DNA of 39,888 nt from Burkholderiales bacterium (GCA_022841375.1 JALHRQ010000002.1:325867-365754), one strand, 5' to 3'. Positions 1 to 7,012 are shown, numbered from the stretch's first letter. The notes: generated by a model from the sequence alone, not told the origin. Made by a program: numbers and translations.

Positions 1-237
1 TTTGCAGTCGTCAGCAAATCCGATGGTTTTCCCGTGAGTCGTAGCACCGGAGATGACAAACCCGCATTGGTCGTGACCTGGACTTCCGACGCCAAGGCCA
101 AAGCTTTCATTGCTGCAAAGGGCATAGACGCCGAGTACAAGGTTGTCGCGTTGACCGAAGACACTCTGAACACCATGGCTAGGGCGCTGGGCTGCGATGC
201 CGATGCCATTGCCTTCGATTCCTATCCCGAGAAATAG
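1..237 (+). CDS. Hypothetical protein, 5' end outside the window
   Basis: The frame is open from the first base and ends with TAG at 235-237, so only the last 78 residues are visible and the true start lies upstream. A GTG at 34 could serve as an internal start but has no convincing ribosome-binding site, so a partial gene is the better reading. The visible part is a soluble, mixed alpha/beta-looking sequence (TSDAKAKAFIAAKG, TEDTLNTMARALGCDAD) with no membrane segment and no catalytic motif that I recognise. No function is assigned. The next gene begins 167 bases later and has its own leader, so the two are probably not in one operon. Confidence 0.55.
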   Translation, partial: FAVVSKSDGFPVSRSTGDDKPALVVTWTSDAKAKAFIAAKGIDAEYKVVALTEDTLNTMARALGCDADAIAFDSYPEK

Positions 238-297
238 AAGTTAGAAGCGCTGGCGCTGCTGATCGCGGCGGCTGGCCTGCGCTGGTAAGCCCCCCCG

Positions 298-322
298 CTT
301 ACAAAGCCTTACACATTGTTAC
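298..322 (+). promoter_or_regulatory. Three direct repeats at 10-bp spacing, candidate OmpR-family regulator site
   Basis: CTTAC (298-302), CTTAC (308-312) and GTTAC (318-322) lie exactly one helical turn apart. On the other strand this reads GTAAC-N5-GTAAG-N5-GTAAG, which resembles the CpxR-type GTAAA-N5-GTAAA arrangement. The stretch TACACATTGTTACC is also close to the enterobacterial RstA box. It lies about 85 bases upstream of a secreted charged protein. The repeats are seen directly; the regulator is inferred. Confidence 0.45.
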
Positions 323-365
323 CGGAATGCGGTCGATTTCAGGCAGAGCCAAGCGTTAGTCTACG

Positions 366-383
366 GGTGGGAATTGCCCCACC
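366..383 (+). other. Short leader hairpin before the secreted-protein gene
   Basis: GGTGGG (366-371) and CCCACC (378-383) form a 6-bp stem around the loop AATTGC. It ends just upstream of the AGGGAGA ribosome-binding site of the gene at 405. It has no T-tract, so it is not a terminator. It may affect translation or be incidental. Confidence 0.3.
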
Positions 384-404
384 ATTCATCTAGGGAGATC
401 TAAT

Positions 405-737
405 ATGAACATCAAGGCCATCACAGCTGCTGCCGTCATTGCCGCCGTGCCTGCGCTTTCATATGCGCAGGCCAAGGATCCCGCGGCCACCCCCGGCATC
501 GACAAGCGCCAGGAAGTCCAGCAAAAGCGCATCGACCAAGGTGTGCAGTCGGGTGAACTGAACAAGCGCGAAGCCGCCCGTCTGGAGCGTCATCAGGCCG
601 GGATCAACAAAATGGAAGACAAGGCGAAAGCCGACGGCACGGTGACCAAAAAAGAGCGCGCGAAAATCCATCATGCGCAGAACAATGAGAGTCAGCGCAT
701 TCATCGCCAGAAACACGATCGCCAGAAAGCAAAATAA
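405..737 (+). CDS. Secreted small charged helical protein
   Basis: The 110-residue product starts with a clear signal peptide: a hydrophobic alanine-rich core (AITAAAVIAAVPALS) ending at YAQA, so cleavage probably follows residue 22 or so. The mature part is almost entirely charged and helix-forming, rich in K, R, E, Q and H. It contains two similar segments (SGELNKREAARLERHQ and DGTVTKKERAKIHHAQ) that look like an internal repeat. AGGGAGA sits 7-8 bases upstream of the ATG, and a strong terminator follows, so it is a single-gene unit. Such proteins occur in many betaproteobacteria as unnamed periplasmic proteins. The high charge recalls Spy/CpxP chaperones and acid-shock proteins, but no LTxxQ motif is visible, so no function is claimed. 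Confidence 0.8.
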   Translation: MNIKAITAAAVIAAVPALSYAQAKDPAATPGIDKRQEVQQKRIDQGVQSGELNKREAARLERHQAGINKMEDKAKADGTVTKKERAKIHHAQNNESQRIHRQKHDRQKAK

Positions 738-758
738 ATCCCGCGGCTGATCAAGCGC

Positions 759-785
759 AACCGCCCCTCGCGGGGCGGTTTTTTT
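759..785 (+). terminator. Rho-independent terminator
   Basis: A perfect 9-bp stem AACCGCCCC (759-767) / GGGGCGGTT (772-780) with a TCGC loop is followed by an uninterrupted T-run to 785. It lies 21 bases after the stop codon of the secreted-protein gene. Confidence 0.93.
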
Positions 786-802
786 GCGCCTGCCGCGTCG
801 GC

Positions 803-808
803 TACAAT
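803..808 (+). promoter_or_regulatory. Candidate -10 element (TACAAT)
   Basis: TACAAT in the context gctacaatgcccg lies immediately after the terminator and about 105 bases upstream of the thioesterase start. No good -35 hexamer is visible at the usual distance. Transcription would begin near 815 and give a leader that contains the 850-883 hairpin. Confidence 0.45.
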
Positions 809-849
809 GCCCGCGGTTCACAAGGATTGACAGATTCGTAAATAATGAC

Positions 850-883
850 AAAAACATGCCTCTGACGAGGCGGTCATGTTTTT
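850..883 (+). other. Leader hairpin ending in a T-run, attenuator-like
   Basis: AAAAACATG (850-858) pairs with CATGTTTTT (875-883). Inside, CCTC (859-862) pairs with GAGG (867-870) around TGAC. A competing pairing of TGAC (863-866) with GTCA (873-876) is possible. The structure precedes the thioesterase start at 913. It is symmetrical, so it could act as a terminator in either direction. Confidence 0.4.
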
Positions 884-912
884 GGAAATGCTCAATAACA
901 GCGGACAAGTCC

Positions 913-1299
913 ATGGATACCCTGCAGGCCGGCATGACCCTCACTGTCGAGCGCGAAGTGACGGAAGCGATGACCACGCAGCGTGGTGACTACAAGGTGT
1001 TTTCAACGCCGTCGATGGTGCAGTTCTGCGAAAGCGCGGCAGGGCAACTGATTGCGTCGCACCTGAAGCCGGGACAGGGCCAGGTTGGTATAGTGGTCAC
1101 CATCCGCCACCTGGGGCCGACGCCGATGGGCAAGCGTGTGCGCGCCGAAGTCGAATTGACCGGCATCGACCGTCGCCGGCTGAGTTTCAAGATCAGGGTT
1201 TTCGACGATATCGAACAGGTCGGCGAGGCCGAACATGACCGCTTTATCGTCGATCTCGACAAGTATCAGGCGAAGCTGAAGAAAAAAATCGAAGGTTGA
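913..1299 (+). CDS. Hot-dog-fold thioesterase, FlK-like
   Basis: The 128-residue protein matches the FlK (fluoroacetyl-CoA thioesterase) branch of the hot-dog superfamily. These are cytoplasmic enzymes that hydrolyse acyl-CoA thioesters. The segment FSTPSMVQFCESAA places Thr32 and Glu40, and RHLGPTP places His66. Their spacing (8 and 26 residues) equals that of the FlK catalytic residues Thr42, Glu50 and His76. The terminal part (RRLSFKIRVFDDIEQVGEAEHDR) is the usual closing beta-strands. The ATG at 913 was chosen because the conserved fold begins at once; the open frame continues upstream through a hairpin and is probably not translated. The ribosome-binding site is weak. The substrate is unknown: the family is wider than fluoroacetate resistance. 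The DUF3147 gene follows 32 bases later and may be co-transcribed. Confidence 0.82.
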   Translation: MDTLQAGMTLTVEREVTEAMTTQRGDYKVFSTPSMVQFCESAAGQLIASHLKPGQGQVGIVVTIRHLGPTPMGKRVRAEVELTGIDRRRLSFKIRVFDDIEQVGEAEHDRFIVDLDKYQAKLKKKIEG

Positions 1300-1331
1300 A
1301 GGGGCGTAGTCGCAAGTCCCGGGGAGGCATC

Positions 1332-1682
1332 ATGGCGTGGTTATTCACCAAGTATTTGCTCACCGCCGCTGTCGTTGTGCTGGTATCCGAACTGGCCAAA
1401 CGCAGCGACAGGCTCGGCGGCTTGATCGCTGCGCTGCCAATGGTCACGGTGCTGGCGCTGATCTGGCTTTATGTCGAGAATCAACCGGCTGAGAAAATCG
1501 CCAACCATGCCTGGTACACGTTCTGGTATGTGATTCCGACGCTGCCGATGTTCCTTGCATTTCCGGTGCTGTTGCCGCGTATCGGATTTTGGCCGGCGTT
1601 GCTGGCATGCGTAATAATTACCGTGGTTTGTTTCGGCCTGTTTGCGCTGGTGTTGCGACGTTTTGGTATCGAACTGCTTTAA
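1332..1682 (+). CDS. DUF3147 family small membrane protein
   Basis: The 116-residue protein is almost wholly hydrophobic, with about four predicted membrane helices (YLLTAAVVVLVSELA, LIAALPMVTVLALIWLYV, YVIPTLPMFLAFPVLL, LLACVIITVVCFGLFALVL). The pattern of helices, the SDRLGGLIAALP segment and the length fit DUF3147, an inner-membrane family without known function. The start at 1332 has GGGGAGG 5 bases upstream; an ATG at 1296 would add only a basic stretch and overlap the previous stop. It lies in the same direction as the thioesterase and the HAD gene, so the three may form one unit. Confidence in the gene is high; its role is unknown. Confidence 0.82.
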   Translation: MAWLFTKYLLTAAVVVLVSELAKRSDRLGGLIAALPMVTVLALIWLYVENQPAEKIANHAWYTFWYVIPTLPMFLAFPVLLPRIGFWPALLACVIITVVCFGLFALVLRRFGIELL

Positions 1683-1701
1683 GTTTTTTAGGGATTATGG
1701 G

Positions 1702-2376
1702 TTGAAAGAAAAAATTGAACTGGTGGTCTGCGACATGGCCGGCACGACAGTGCGCGATGCCGGACAGGTTCCGCAGGCATTTAAATCCGCGCTGGCGGCG
1801 CACGGAATCGCCGTCACGCCACAGGCAATCAACAGTCTCCGCGGGGCCTCCAAGCGACTGGCAATTCTAAATCTGATTCCGGACGGTGCAGATCGTGCGT
1901 CGTTGGCCGAGCGGGTTTATGCCACTTTTGTGGAGCATCTGGCGCAAGAGTTTAACGGGACCGTCGAGCCCGTACCGGGTGCGCGTGAAATGATCGATAT
2001 GTTGCGGCAACGTGGTGTACGGGTGGCACTTAATACCGGATTTGACCGTGAGACCACGCGCCTGCTGCTCGATGCGCTGCGCTGGCATGAGGGTGTGGTC
2101 GATGCCGTGGTCTGCGGCGACGAGGTGGCGCAGGGGCGTCCCGCGCCGTATATGATTTTTCATTGCATGGAAGCGACCGGAGTTGCCGATGTGAGCCGCG
2201 TGGCCAACGTTGGCGACACCGTTCTTGATTTGCAGGCAGGTCACAACGCCGGTGTTGCACTCAATATTGGCGTGTTATCCGGTGCGCATAAACGCGACCA
2301 GATGCAGCAGCAACGCCACACCTATTTGATTGAAAGCGTGGCGGACCTGCCGGAACTGCTAAATAGTCACCATTAG
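1702..2376 (+). CDS. Phosphonatase-like HAD hydrolase
   Basis: This 224-residue cytoplasmic enzyme belongs to the HAD superfamily near phosphonoacetaldehyde hydrolase (PhnX-like group). HAD motif I is DMAGTTV at residues 11-17 (nucleophile Asp11). Motif II is the LNTGFD segment. The C-terminal motif is NVGDTVLDLQAG, with the GDTxxD acidic pair. The cap carries RGASKR, whose Lys is at about the position of the Schiff-base lysine of true phosphonatases. I chose the TTG at 1702 because AGGGA lies 7 bases upstream and the family begins right before motif I; an ATG at 1642 would lie inside the previous gene. No phnW or phosphonate transporter is nearby, so the phosphonate role is inferred from family only and another phosphorylated substrate is possible. 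Confidence 0.78.
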   Translation: MKEKIELVVCDMAGTTVRDAGQVPQAFKSALAAHGIAVTPQAINSLRGASKRLAILNLIPDGADRASLAERVYATFVEHLAQEFNGTVEPVPGAREMIDMLRQRGVRVALNTGFDRETTRLLLDALRWHEGVVDAVVCGDEVAQGRPAPYMIFHCMEATGVADVSRVANVGDTVLDLQAGHNAGVALNIGVLSGAHKRDQMQQQRHTYLIESVADLPELLNSHH

Positions 2377-2430
2377 ACGACAATTTGTAAAAAAGCTCTG
2401 GCAGTAAGCGTCTGTAAGCTTGCGCGCGTT

Positions 2431-2459
2431 AAAGTCGGCAAATGTTTAGTGCCGACTTT
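2431..2459 (+). other. Perfect 10-bp hairpin enclosing an ATG
   Basis: AAAGTCGGCA (2431-2440) and TGCCGACTTT (2450-2459) pair perfectly around the 9-base loop AATGTTTAG. The ATG at 2442, first in-frame start of the next gene, lies in the loop. AT-rich stem ends on both sides would also suit a weak terminator for the preceding HAD gene, which ends at 2376. Confidence 0.55.
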
Positions 2460-3377
2460 CAGCAAGATTTTTTGATTTCCTGGCGTTTCATACAGCACAG
2501 CGCATTCGGTGCGGCCTTGGCGTTTTCGATGACCCCGGCCTGCTCGATGCCGCGTGTCGATGTTGCCGCACTGTCGCCCCATGTTCTGGCCATCGTCAAT
2601 CCGCCGCGTGCCAAACTGCGGCCCGACCCCCCCCGTGCAGTGGAACCCGTAAGGGCCTTGCATGTGGTTGCCGCTCCTGGGCCCGACCAGGCCGGCTATA
2701 TCCATTACTGGGTGATTACCGCACCGGATGGCGAAGAAGAAATTCAGGTCGGAGTCGAACTTGCTGATCAGCGCATTGCCTGGTCGTTTCCGGAACTGGG
2801 CGTGCAGGTCCGTTCGTTTATCGCGAACGGCGAGGTAAATGCTCGTGGCAAGATTTTTCGGGTGCAGCATCTTTACGGGTTGCGCCCGTTTACTTCGGAT
2901 TCGGCGATGCGGACCTTGCGCAACGTACTGGATTTCCGGATCGCTTACTGGGTCGACAACAATACGCCGTACTGTTTTCTGAACGGCGAATCCCGCGAAA
3001 TTTGCTTGAGCTGCATGGGCTTTGTGATGCAGGTATTGTTCCCGGGGAAAACACCGGCCTATCCGCAGGTGCCCAAGGATTTCACCCGGATCGGCGGCGA
3101 TATTTATCACACGACCGAGGACCTGTTGTTTTACCTGACGGGCCTGCACAAACTGCCGACGGAAGCGGCGCGCCGGGAGCGCATCACTATGATCAGCGGA
3201 TCCAAGGCGCTGCAGGAAGAGTTGACCCGGCTGTCGGTCATGGCCGGAGAGGATGCCCAGGCCGCCGGCAATACTGCGGTTGCCGAGGCCGCCAAACTGC
3301 CGGCAAAACGGCGTGTCAGCAGCGCTCGGCCCTCTACGCCCAAACCTGCCGCAAAACGTCCGGCATCGGCGAGCTAA
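2442..3377 (+). CDS. Unknown secreted or lipoprotein-like protein
   Basis: The open frame encodes up to 311 residues with no family I can name. The N-terminus has a modest hydrophobic stretch (SAFGAALAFSMTPAC) that may be an export signal, with Cys34 in a poor lipobox context (TPAC). The middle (about residues 85-240) is a globular domain: YIHYWVITAPDGEEEIQVGVELADQ, then a Cys-containing part (NNTPYCFLNGE, ICLSCMGFVMQ) and DIYHTTEDLLFYL. The last 45 residues are a basic Ala/Pro/Lys/Ser tail that is probably disordered. The start is uncertain: the ATG at 2442 lies in a hairpin loop; a TTG at 2472 and an ATG at 2529 are alternatives. It converges on rluF with 7 bases between stops. Confidence 0.65.
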   Translation: MFSADFQQDFLISWRFIQHSAFGAALAFSMTPACSMPRVDVAALSPHVLAIVNPPRAKLRPDPPRAVEPVRALHVVAAPGPDQAGYIHYWVITAPDGEEEIQVGVELADQRIAWSFPELGVQVRSFIANGEVNARGKIFRVQHLYGLRPFTSDSAMRTLRNVLDFRIAYWVDNNTPYCFLNGESREICLSCMGFVMQVLFPGKTPAYPQVPKDFTRIGGDIYHTTEDLLFYLTGLHKLPTEAARRERITMISGSKALQEELTRLSVMAGEDAQAAGNTAVAEAAKLPAKRRVSSARPSTPKPAAKRPASAS

Positions 3378-3384
3378 CCCCGCT

Positions 3385-4116
3385 TTAGAACTGCTCGTCG
3401 TCGCGCAAATAGCGCCACTGCCCGACTGGCAGATCACCGAGCATCACCTTGCCGATGCGCACGCGCTTCAGGCCGGTGACAGCGAGGCCCACCAATTCAC
3501 ACATGCGGCGGATCTGGCGCTTTTTGCCCTGGCGCAGCACAAAGCGCAACTGGTCCTGGTTTTGCCACGACACTTGGGCCGGACGCAGCGCTTCGCCGTC
3601 CAGTGAAAGGCCATGCTGCAGCTGGGCCAGCCCGTCTTTGGTCAGCTTGCCGGTGACCCGCACCAGATATTCCTTTTCGATGCGCGAGTTTTCGCCGATC
3701 AGCTGTTTGGCAATGCGGCCGTCCTGGGTCAGGATCAGCAGGCCGGTGGAATCGATGTCGAGACGACCGGCCGGTGCCAGTCCGCGCAAATGCTGAGGTC
3801 CGAAGCGCAATTTGCTGCGGTCGCCGGTGTAGTGGTTTTCCGCGGTGACCAGGGTGCTCGCCGGCTTGTAGTTGTTTTCCGCCTGCCCGGAAACATAGCC
3901 GATGGGTTTGTGCAGCAGCAGGGTGACCCGTGACTGCTGTTTTTCGCGTGCGGCGGCGGTCAGCGTGATGGTCTGGGTGGGCAGGATGCGGGTGCCCAGT
4001 TCAGTGACCGGAATGTCATCGACCAGCACCCAGCCGCGTTCGATATAGCTGTCCGCCTCGCGCCGGGAGCACAGGCCCTGTTCCGACATCAGTTTGGACA
4101 GGCGGATTTTTTCCAT
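3385..4116 (-). CDS. rluF: RluF-like 23S rRNA pseudouridine synthase
   Basis: The 243-residue protein is an RsuA/RluB/E/F-type pseudouridine synthase, which isomerises a uridine in rRNA. An N-terminal S4 RNA-binding domain (residues 4-65, with [19 protein letters not shown]) is followed by the catalytic domain. The signature [17 protein letters not shown] carries the catalytic Asp, and [14 protein letters not shown] is the second family motif. The Cys-Ser-Arg-Arg-Glu-Ala-Asp start and the short [14 protein letters not shown] ending resemble E. coli RluF (U2604 of 23S rRNA) more than RluB or RsuA. It lacks the long basic tail of E. coli RluF. The target site is inferred. It lies 101 bases downstream of hemL, separated by a region with two hairpins. 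Confidence 0.85.
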   Translation of the reverse strand: MEKIRLSKLMSEQGLCSRREADSYIERGWVLVDDIPVTELGTRILPTQTITLTAAAREKQQSRVTLLLHKPIGYVSGQAENNYKPASTLVTAENHYTGDRSKLRFGPQHLRGLAPAGRLDIDSTGLLILTQDGRIAKQLIGENSRIEKEYLVRVTGKLTKDGLAQLQHGLSLDGEALRPAQVSWQNQDQLRFVLRQGKKRQIRRMCELVGLAVTGLKRVRIGKVMLGDLPVGQWRYLRDDEQF

Positions 4117-4136
4117 GGCAGGTAGGTTGGTTGAGA

Positions 4137-4165
4137 TTGCTGCACCACCGTGGAAGGTGCAGCAA
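4137..4165 (-). other. 10-bp hairpin in the rluF leader
   Basis: TTGCTGCACC (4137-4146) and GGTGCAGCAA (4156-4165) form a perfect stem with a 9-base loop. On the - strand it lies 20 bases upstream of the rluF ATG and lacks a T-tract after the stem, so it is not an ordinary terminator. It could stabilise or regulate the rluF mRNA. Confidence 0.5.
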
Positions 4166-4206
4166 AAAGGGTTTTAATAAGTTATTGTTTTTATTGAATA
4201 GTTTAT

Positions 4207-4232
4207 TTTGCTGCGCATCAAAACGCAGCAAA
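4207..4232 (-). other. 9-bp hairpin spanning the hemL stop codon
   Basis: TTTGCTGCG (4207-4215) and CGCAGCAAA (4224-4232) pair around an 8-base loop. The hemL stop codon (4218-4220) is within the loop. No U-run follows directly on the - strand. It may protect the 3' end of the operon message. Confidence 0.45.
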
Positions 4233-5495
4233 GATTTTCGCTGCAGCCTTGATCGTGCGGTCGATTTCAACGGGGCTGTGCGCGGCCGAAACAAACCCGG
4301 CTTCGTATGCCGATGGCGCCAGATAGACGCCCTCGGCGAGCATGGCATGGAAAAACCGGTTGAACGCGTCCTTGTCGCACTGCATGACTTCGGTATAACT
4401 CATCGGCGGCGTTTCGCGGAAATACAGTCCGAACATGCCGCCTATGTTGCGCGCGGAGAACGGGATGCGGTGGCCCTGTGCGGCTTCGGTCAAGCCGCTG
4501 CATAACTGGTGGGCGGTGGCGGCGAGCCGGTCGTAAAACCCTGGAGCCTGGATCAGCTTAAGCGTAGCGAGTCCGGCAGCAACCGCCACCGGATTGCCGG
4601 ACAGCGTGCCGGCCTGATACACCGGTCCCACCGGTGCGATGCACTGCATGATGTCGCGGCGACCGCCGAAGGCGCCGACCGGCATGCCGCCGCCGATCAC
4701 CTTGCCCAGCGTGGTCATATCGGGCTTGATGCCGTACAGCGCTTGTGCGCCGCCGAGGGCGACACGGAAGCCGGTCATTACCTCATCAAAAATCAGCACG
4801 GCGCCATGTTCGGTGCACAGGCGGCGCAGCAATTCCAGGAATCCGGGTTTGGGGGCGACCAGATTCATGTTGCCCGCGACGGGTTCGACAATGACCGCAG
4901 CGATTTCTTCGCCCACGCGGGCGAAGGTTTGTTCCAGCGCCGTCTCGTTGTTGTAGTCGAGCACCAGGGTGTGAGCGGCAACTTCCGGCGGTACGCCGGC
5001 CGAGGAGGGCTGGCCGAAAGTCAGCGCGCCCGAACCGGCCTTCACCAGCAGCGCGTCGGCATGACCGTGATAACAGCCTTCGAATTTGATGATTTTGCTG
5101 CGGCCGGTAAATCCGCGCGCCAGACGGATCGCGCTCATCGTCGCCTCAGTGCCGGAGCTCACCAGCCGTACCTGCTCCAGCGATGGCACCAGTTGCCGCA
5201 ACAGGTCGGCCATCTCGATTTCGACTTCTGTGGGTGCACCGAACGACAGGCCGCGCTCGGCGGCCTGCTGCACGGCCCGCACCACGTCAGGATGGGCGTG
5301 GCCGCAGATCAGCGGACCCCAGGAACCGACATAGTCGATGTAACTGTTGCCGTCGACATCCCACACCAGCGGGCCTTTGCCGCGCTGGAAAAACAGCGGC
5401 GTGCCGCCGACCGATTTGAACGCGCGCACCGGTGAATTGACGCCGCCGGGAATGGCGAGCTGGGCGTGGTTGAACAGTTTCTGGTTTTTTTTCAT
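4218..5495 (-). CDS. hemL: Glutamate-1-semialdehyde 2,1-aminomutase
   Basis: HemL moves the amino group of glutamate-1-semialdehyde to form 5-aminolevulinate, the second step of the C5 route to tetrapyrroles. It is a cytoplasmic PLP enzyme. The 425-residue length is standard. Clear class-III aminotransferase marks are [17 protein letters not shown] (cofactor phosphate binding), [18 protein letters not shown] (Asp that contacts the PLP pyridine) and [17 protein letters not shown], which holds the Schiff-base lysine at around residue 265. It is last in a thiD-thiE-hemL unit: its ATG overlaps the thiE stop by 4 bases, so translation is probably coupled. A second tetrapyrrole gene, hemF, is in this window at 21950. 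Confidence 0.97.
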   Translation of the reverse strand: MKKNQKLFNHAQLAIPGGVNSPVRAFKSVGGTPLFFQRGKGPLVWDVDGNSYIDYVGSWGPLICGHAHPDVVRAVQQAAERGLSFGAPTEVEIEMADLLRQLVPSLEQVRLVSSGTEATMSAIRLARGFTGRSKIIKFEGCYHGHADALLVKAGSGALTFGQPSSAGVPPEVAAHTLVLDYNNETALEQTFARVGEEIAAVIVEPVAGNMNLVAPKPGFLELLRRLCTEHGAVLIFDEVMTGFRVALGGAQALYGIKPDMTTLGKVIGGGMPVGAFGGRRDIMQCIAPVGPVYQAGTLSGNPVAVAAGLATLKLIQAPGFYDRLAATAHQLCSGLTEAAQGHRIPFSARNIGGMFGLYFRETPPMSYTEVMQCDKDAFNRFFHAMLAEGVYLAPSAYEAGFVSAAHSPVEIDRTIKAAAKIFAAF

Positions 5496-6121
5496 CTGTG
5501 CAATTCGAACAGGGATTGAAATTCACGGGCCGCCGCCTCGATGTCGGGGGCAGAAAATACCGCCGAGATGACGGCGACAGCAGTGATGCCCGCGCCGATT
5601 AATTGTGGCGCGTTGGCCGGGGTGATACCGCCAATGCCGATCACGGGCACTGCAAAGCGTCGTCTGGCGCGACCGATCAGCTCAAGGGGCGGACGCACCG
5701 CTTCCGGTTTGACGCCGGAAGCGAAAAAACTGCCGAAGGCGACATGATCGGCGCCAGCGGCCAGCGCCTCATCCGCGAGGTCCAGGCGATCGTAACAGGA
5801 CGCACCGAGCAGTTTGTCCGGACCGATACGCGCGCGCGCTGCAGCAATATCACCATCCTCGCCGCCGAGATGCAGACCGGCTGCATCCACCGCGAGAGCG
5901 AGATCAAGATGATCGTTGATGATCAGCGGGACGCCGCGCGCGGTACAGAGTGATTGCAGCGCACGGGCCTGGGTCAGACGCAACTGTGTGGATGCGGACT
6001 TGTTGCGGTATTGCAGGACACGGGCACCGCCGGCGAGTGCCGCGCGCACGCGATAAAGCAGATCGTCGGTATCAGCGAGATCCGGCGTGATCGCGTATAA
6101 CCCTGCGATTTTCGCGTTCAC
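5492..6121 (-). CDS. thiE: Thiamine-phosphate synthase
   Basis: ThiE joins hydroxymethylpyrimidine diphosphate to the thiazole phosphate to give thiamine phosphate. The 209-residue TIM-barrel protein has the expected order of motifs: LQYRNKSA (pyrimidine diphosphate contact), [24 protein letters not shown] (Mg-binding Asp residues), [24 protein letters not shown] and [19 protein letters not shown] (phosphate binding). The start codon overlaps the thiD stop by 4 bases and the stop overlaps the hemL start, so the three genes form a translationally coupled operon. No thiamine riboswitch is visible upstream of thiD. The linkage of thiamine and haem genes is common in this class. Confidence 0.95.
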   Translation of the reverse strand: MNAKIAGLYAITPDLADTDDLLYRVRAALAGGARVLQYRNKSASTQLRLTQARALQSLCTARGVPLIINDHLDLALAVDAAGLHLGGEDGDIAAARARIGPDKLLGASCYDRLDLADEALAAGADHVAFGSFFASGVKPEAVRPPLELIGRARRRFAVPVIGIGGITPANAPQLIGAGITAVAVISAVFSAPDIEAAAREFQSLFELHR

Positions 6122-6975
6122 GCCTGCGGATCGCCGTCGCCTCCGGGCGCGCCGGGCTCGGTTTCCTCTTCGCGCGCCCAGAACAGGCGGTCGGGGATGT
6201 GCTGACCCATACCCGGGCGAAACGCCAGTTTCAGCGATTGCCAGGTGTATTCCTGGGCATCACGCACCGCTTCCTGCATGTCTACGCCGTTGGCGATGGT
6301 TGCTGCCAGCGCGGAGGCCAGCGTGCAGCCGGAACCGTGGTAACTGCCGGTCAGACGCGGCCATGAATCGCTGCGCACCACGCCGTCGCTGTTGTACAGG
6401 GTGTTGATGACTTCGCCGGTGTTTTCGTGGGTGCCGGTGATCAGCACGTATTCGCAACCCGAAGCGAGAATGCGTTGCGCGCATTCCGCGAGATCGGGAT
6501 TGTCATCGCCCTCTTCCGCATCGTCTGCGGCCAGGCGGCGCGCTTCGATACTGTTCGGCGTGATGATGGTGGTTTGCGGAATCAGCAGTTCGCGAATAGC
6601 GGTGAGCATGTCCTCGGACGCGAGTTCGTCGCCGCGTCCCGAGGCCAGCACCGGATCGAGGATCAGCGGGATTTCGGGGTAATCGGAAACCACTTCGGCG
6701 ACCGCAGCAACAGCTTCCAGACTGCCGAGCACACCGATCTTGAATGCGGCAACCGGCATGTCCTCAAGGATGCAGCGGGCCTGGTCGGCAACCCATTCGC
6801 CGTCGATCGGCAACATGCCATCGACGCCCATGGTGTCCTGCACGGTGATTGCGGTGACTACGGAAACCGGATGGCAGCCCATGCTGGCGAGCGTCATGAT
6901 GTCAGCTTGCAGCCCGGCGCCTCCGGTCGGATCGGTGGCTGCAAACACCATGACAATAGGCGGGGAATCAGTCAT
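6118..6975 (-). CDS. thiD: Hydroxymethylpyrimidine/phosphomethylpyrimidine kinase
   Basis: ThiD phosphorylates HMP and then HMP-phosphate to give the diphosphate used by ThiE. The 285-residue sequence is a ribokinase-fold kinase. ATDPTGGAGLQADIMTLASMG is the substrate-binding N-terminus, VVTAITVQDT follows, LILDPVLASGRGDEL is the Mg/ATP region, TIITPNSIEARRLA comes next, and GSYHGSGCTLASALAA provides the anion hole and catalytic Cys/Asp region of this family. The C-terminus carries a short acidic Gly/Pro tail. It is the first gene of the thiD-thiE-hemL unit. The divergent 115-base gap to the rubredoxin gene must hold both promoters. Confidence 0.95.
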   Translation of the reverse strand: MTDSPPIVMVFAATDPTGGAGLQADIMTLASMGCHPVSVVTAITVQDTMGVDGMLPIDGEWVADQARCILEDMPVAAFKIGVLGSLEAVAAVAEVVSDYPEIPLILDPVLASGRGDELASEDMLTAIRELLIPQTTIITPNSIEARRLAADDAEEGDDNPDLAECAQRILASGCEYVLITGTHENTGEVINTLYNSDGVVRSDSWPRLTGSYHGSGCTLASALAATIANGVDMQEAVRDAQEYTWQSLKLAFRPGMGQHIPDRLFWAREEETEPGAPGGDGDPQA

Positions 6976-7006
6976 GCGCGAGGTTGGGCCCGAAGTGGGG
7001 ATGGGC

Positions 7007-7012
7007 TAAAAT
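7007..7012 (+). promoter_or_regulatory. Candidate -10 element (TAAAAT) for rubredoxin-gloA
   Basis: TAAAAT in gggctaaaatgtc lies 79 bases upstream of the rubredoxin ATG, inside the divergent gap. No clear -35 is visible at 16-18 bases. The call rests on the resemblance to other ctaaaat elements in this window. Confidence 0.35.

Noticed and set aside
784-912. N-terminal extension of the thioesterase
   Set aside because: It would begin in the terminator T-run and read through a hairpin; the residues are basic and unlike the hot-dog family.
459-977. Long open frame on the - strand opposite the secreted-protein gene
   Set aside because: It runs through a terminator hairpin and two + strand genes, has no ribosome-binding site and its product looks like no family; it is a shadow frame.
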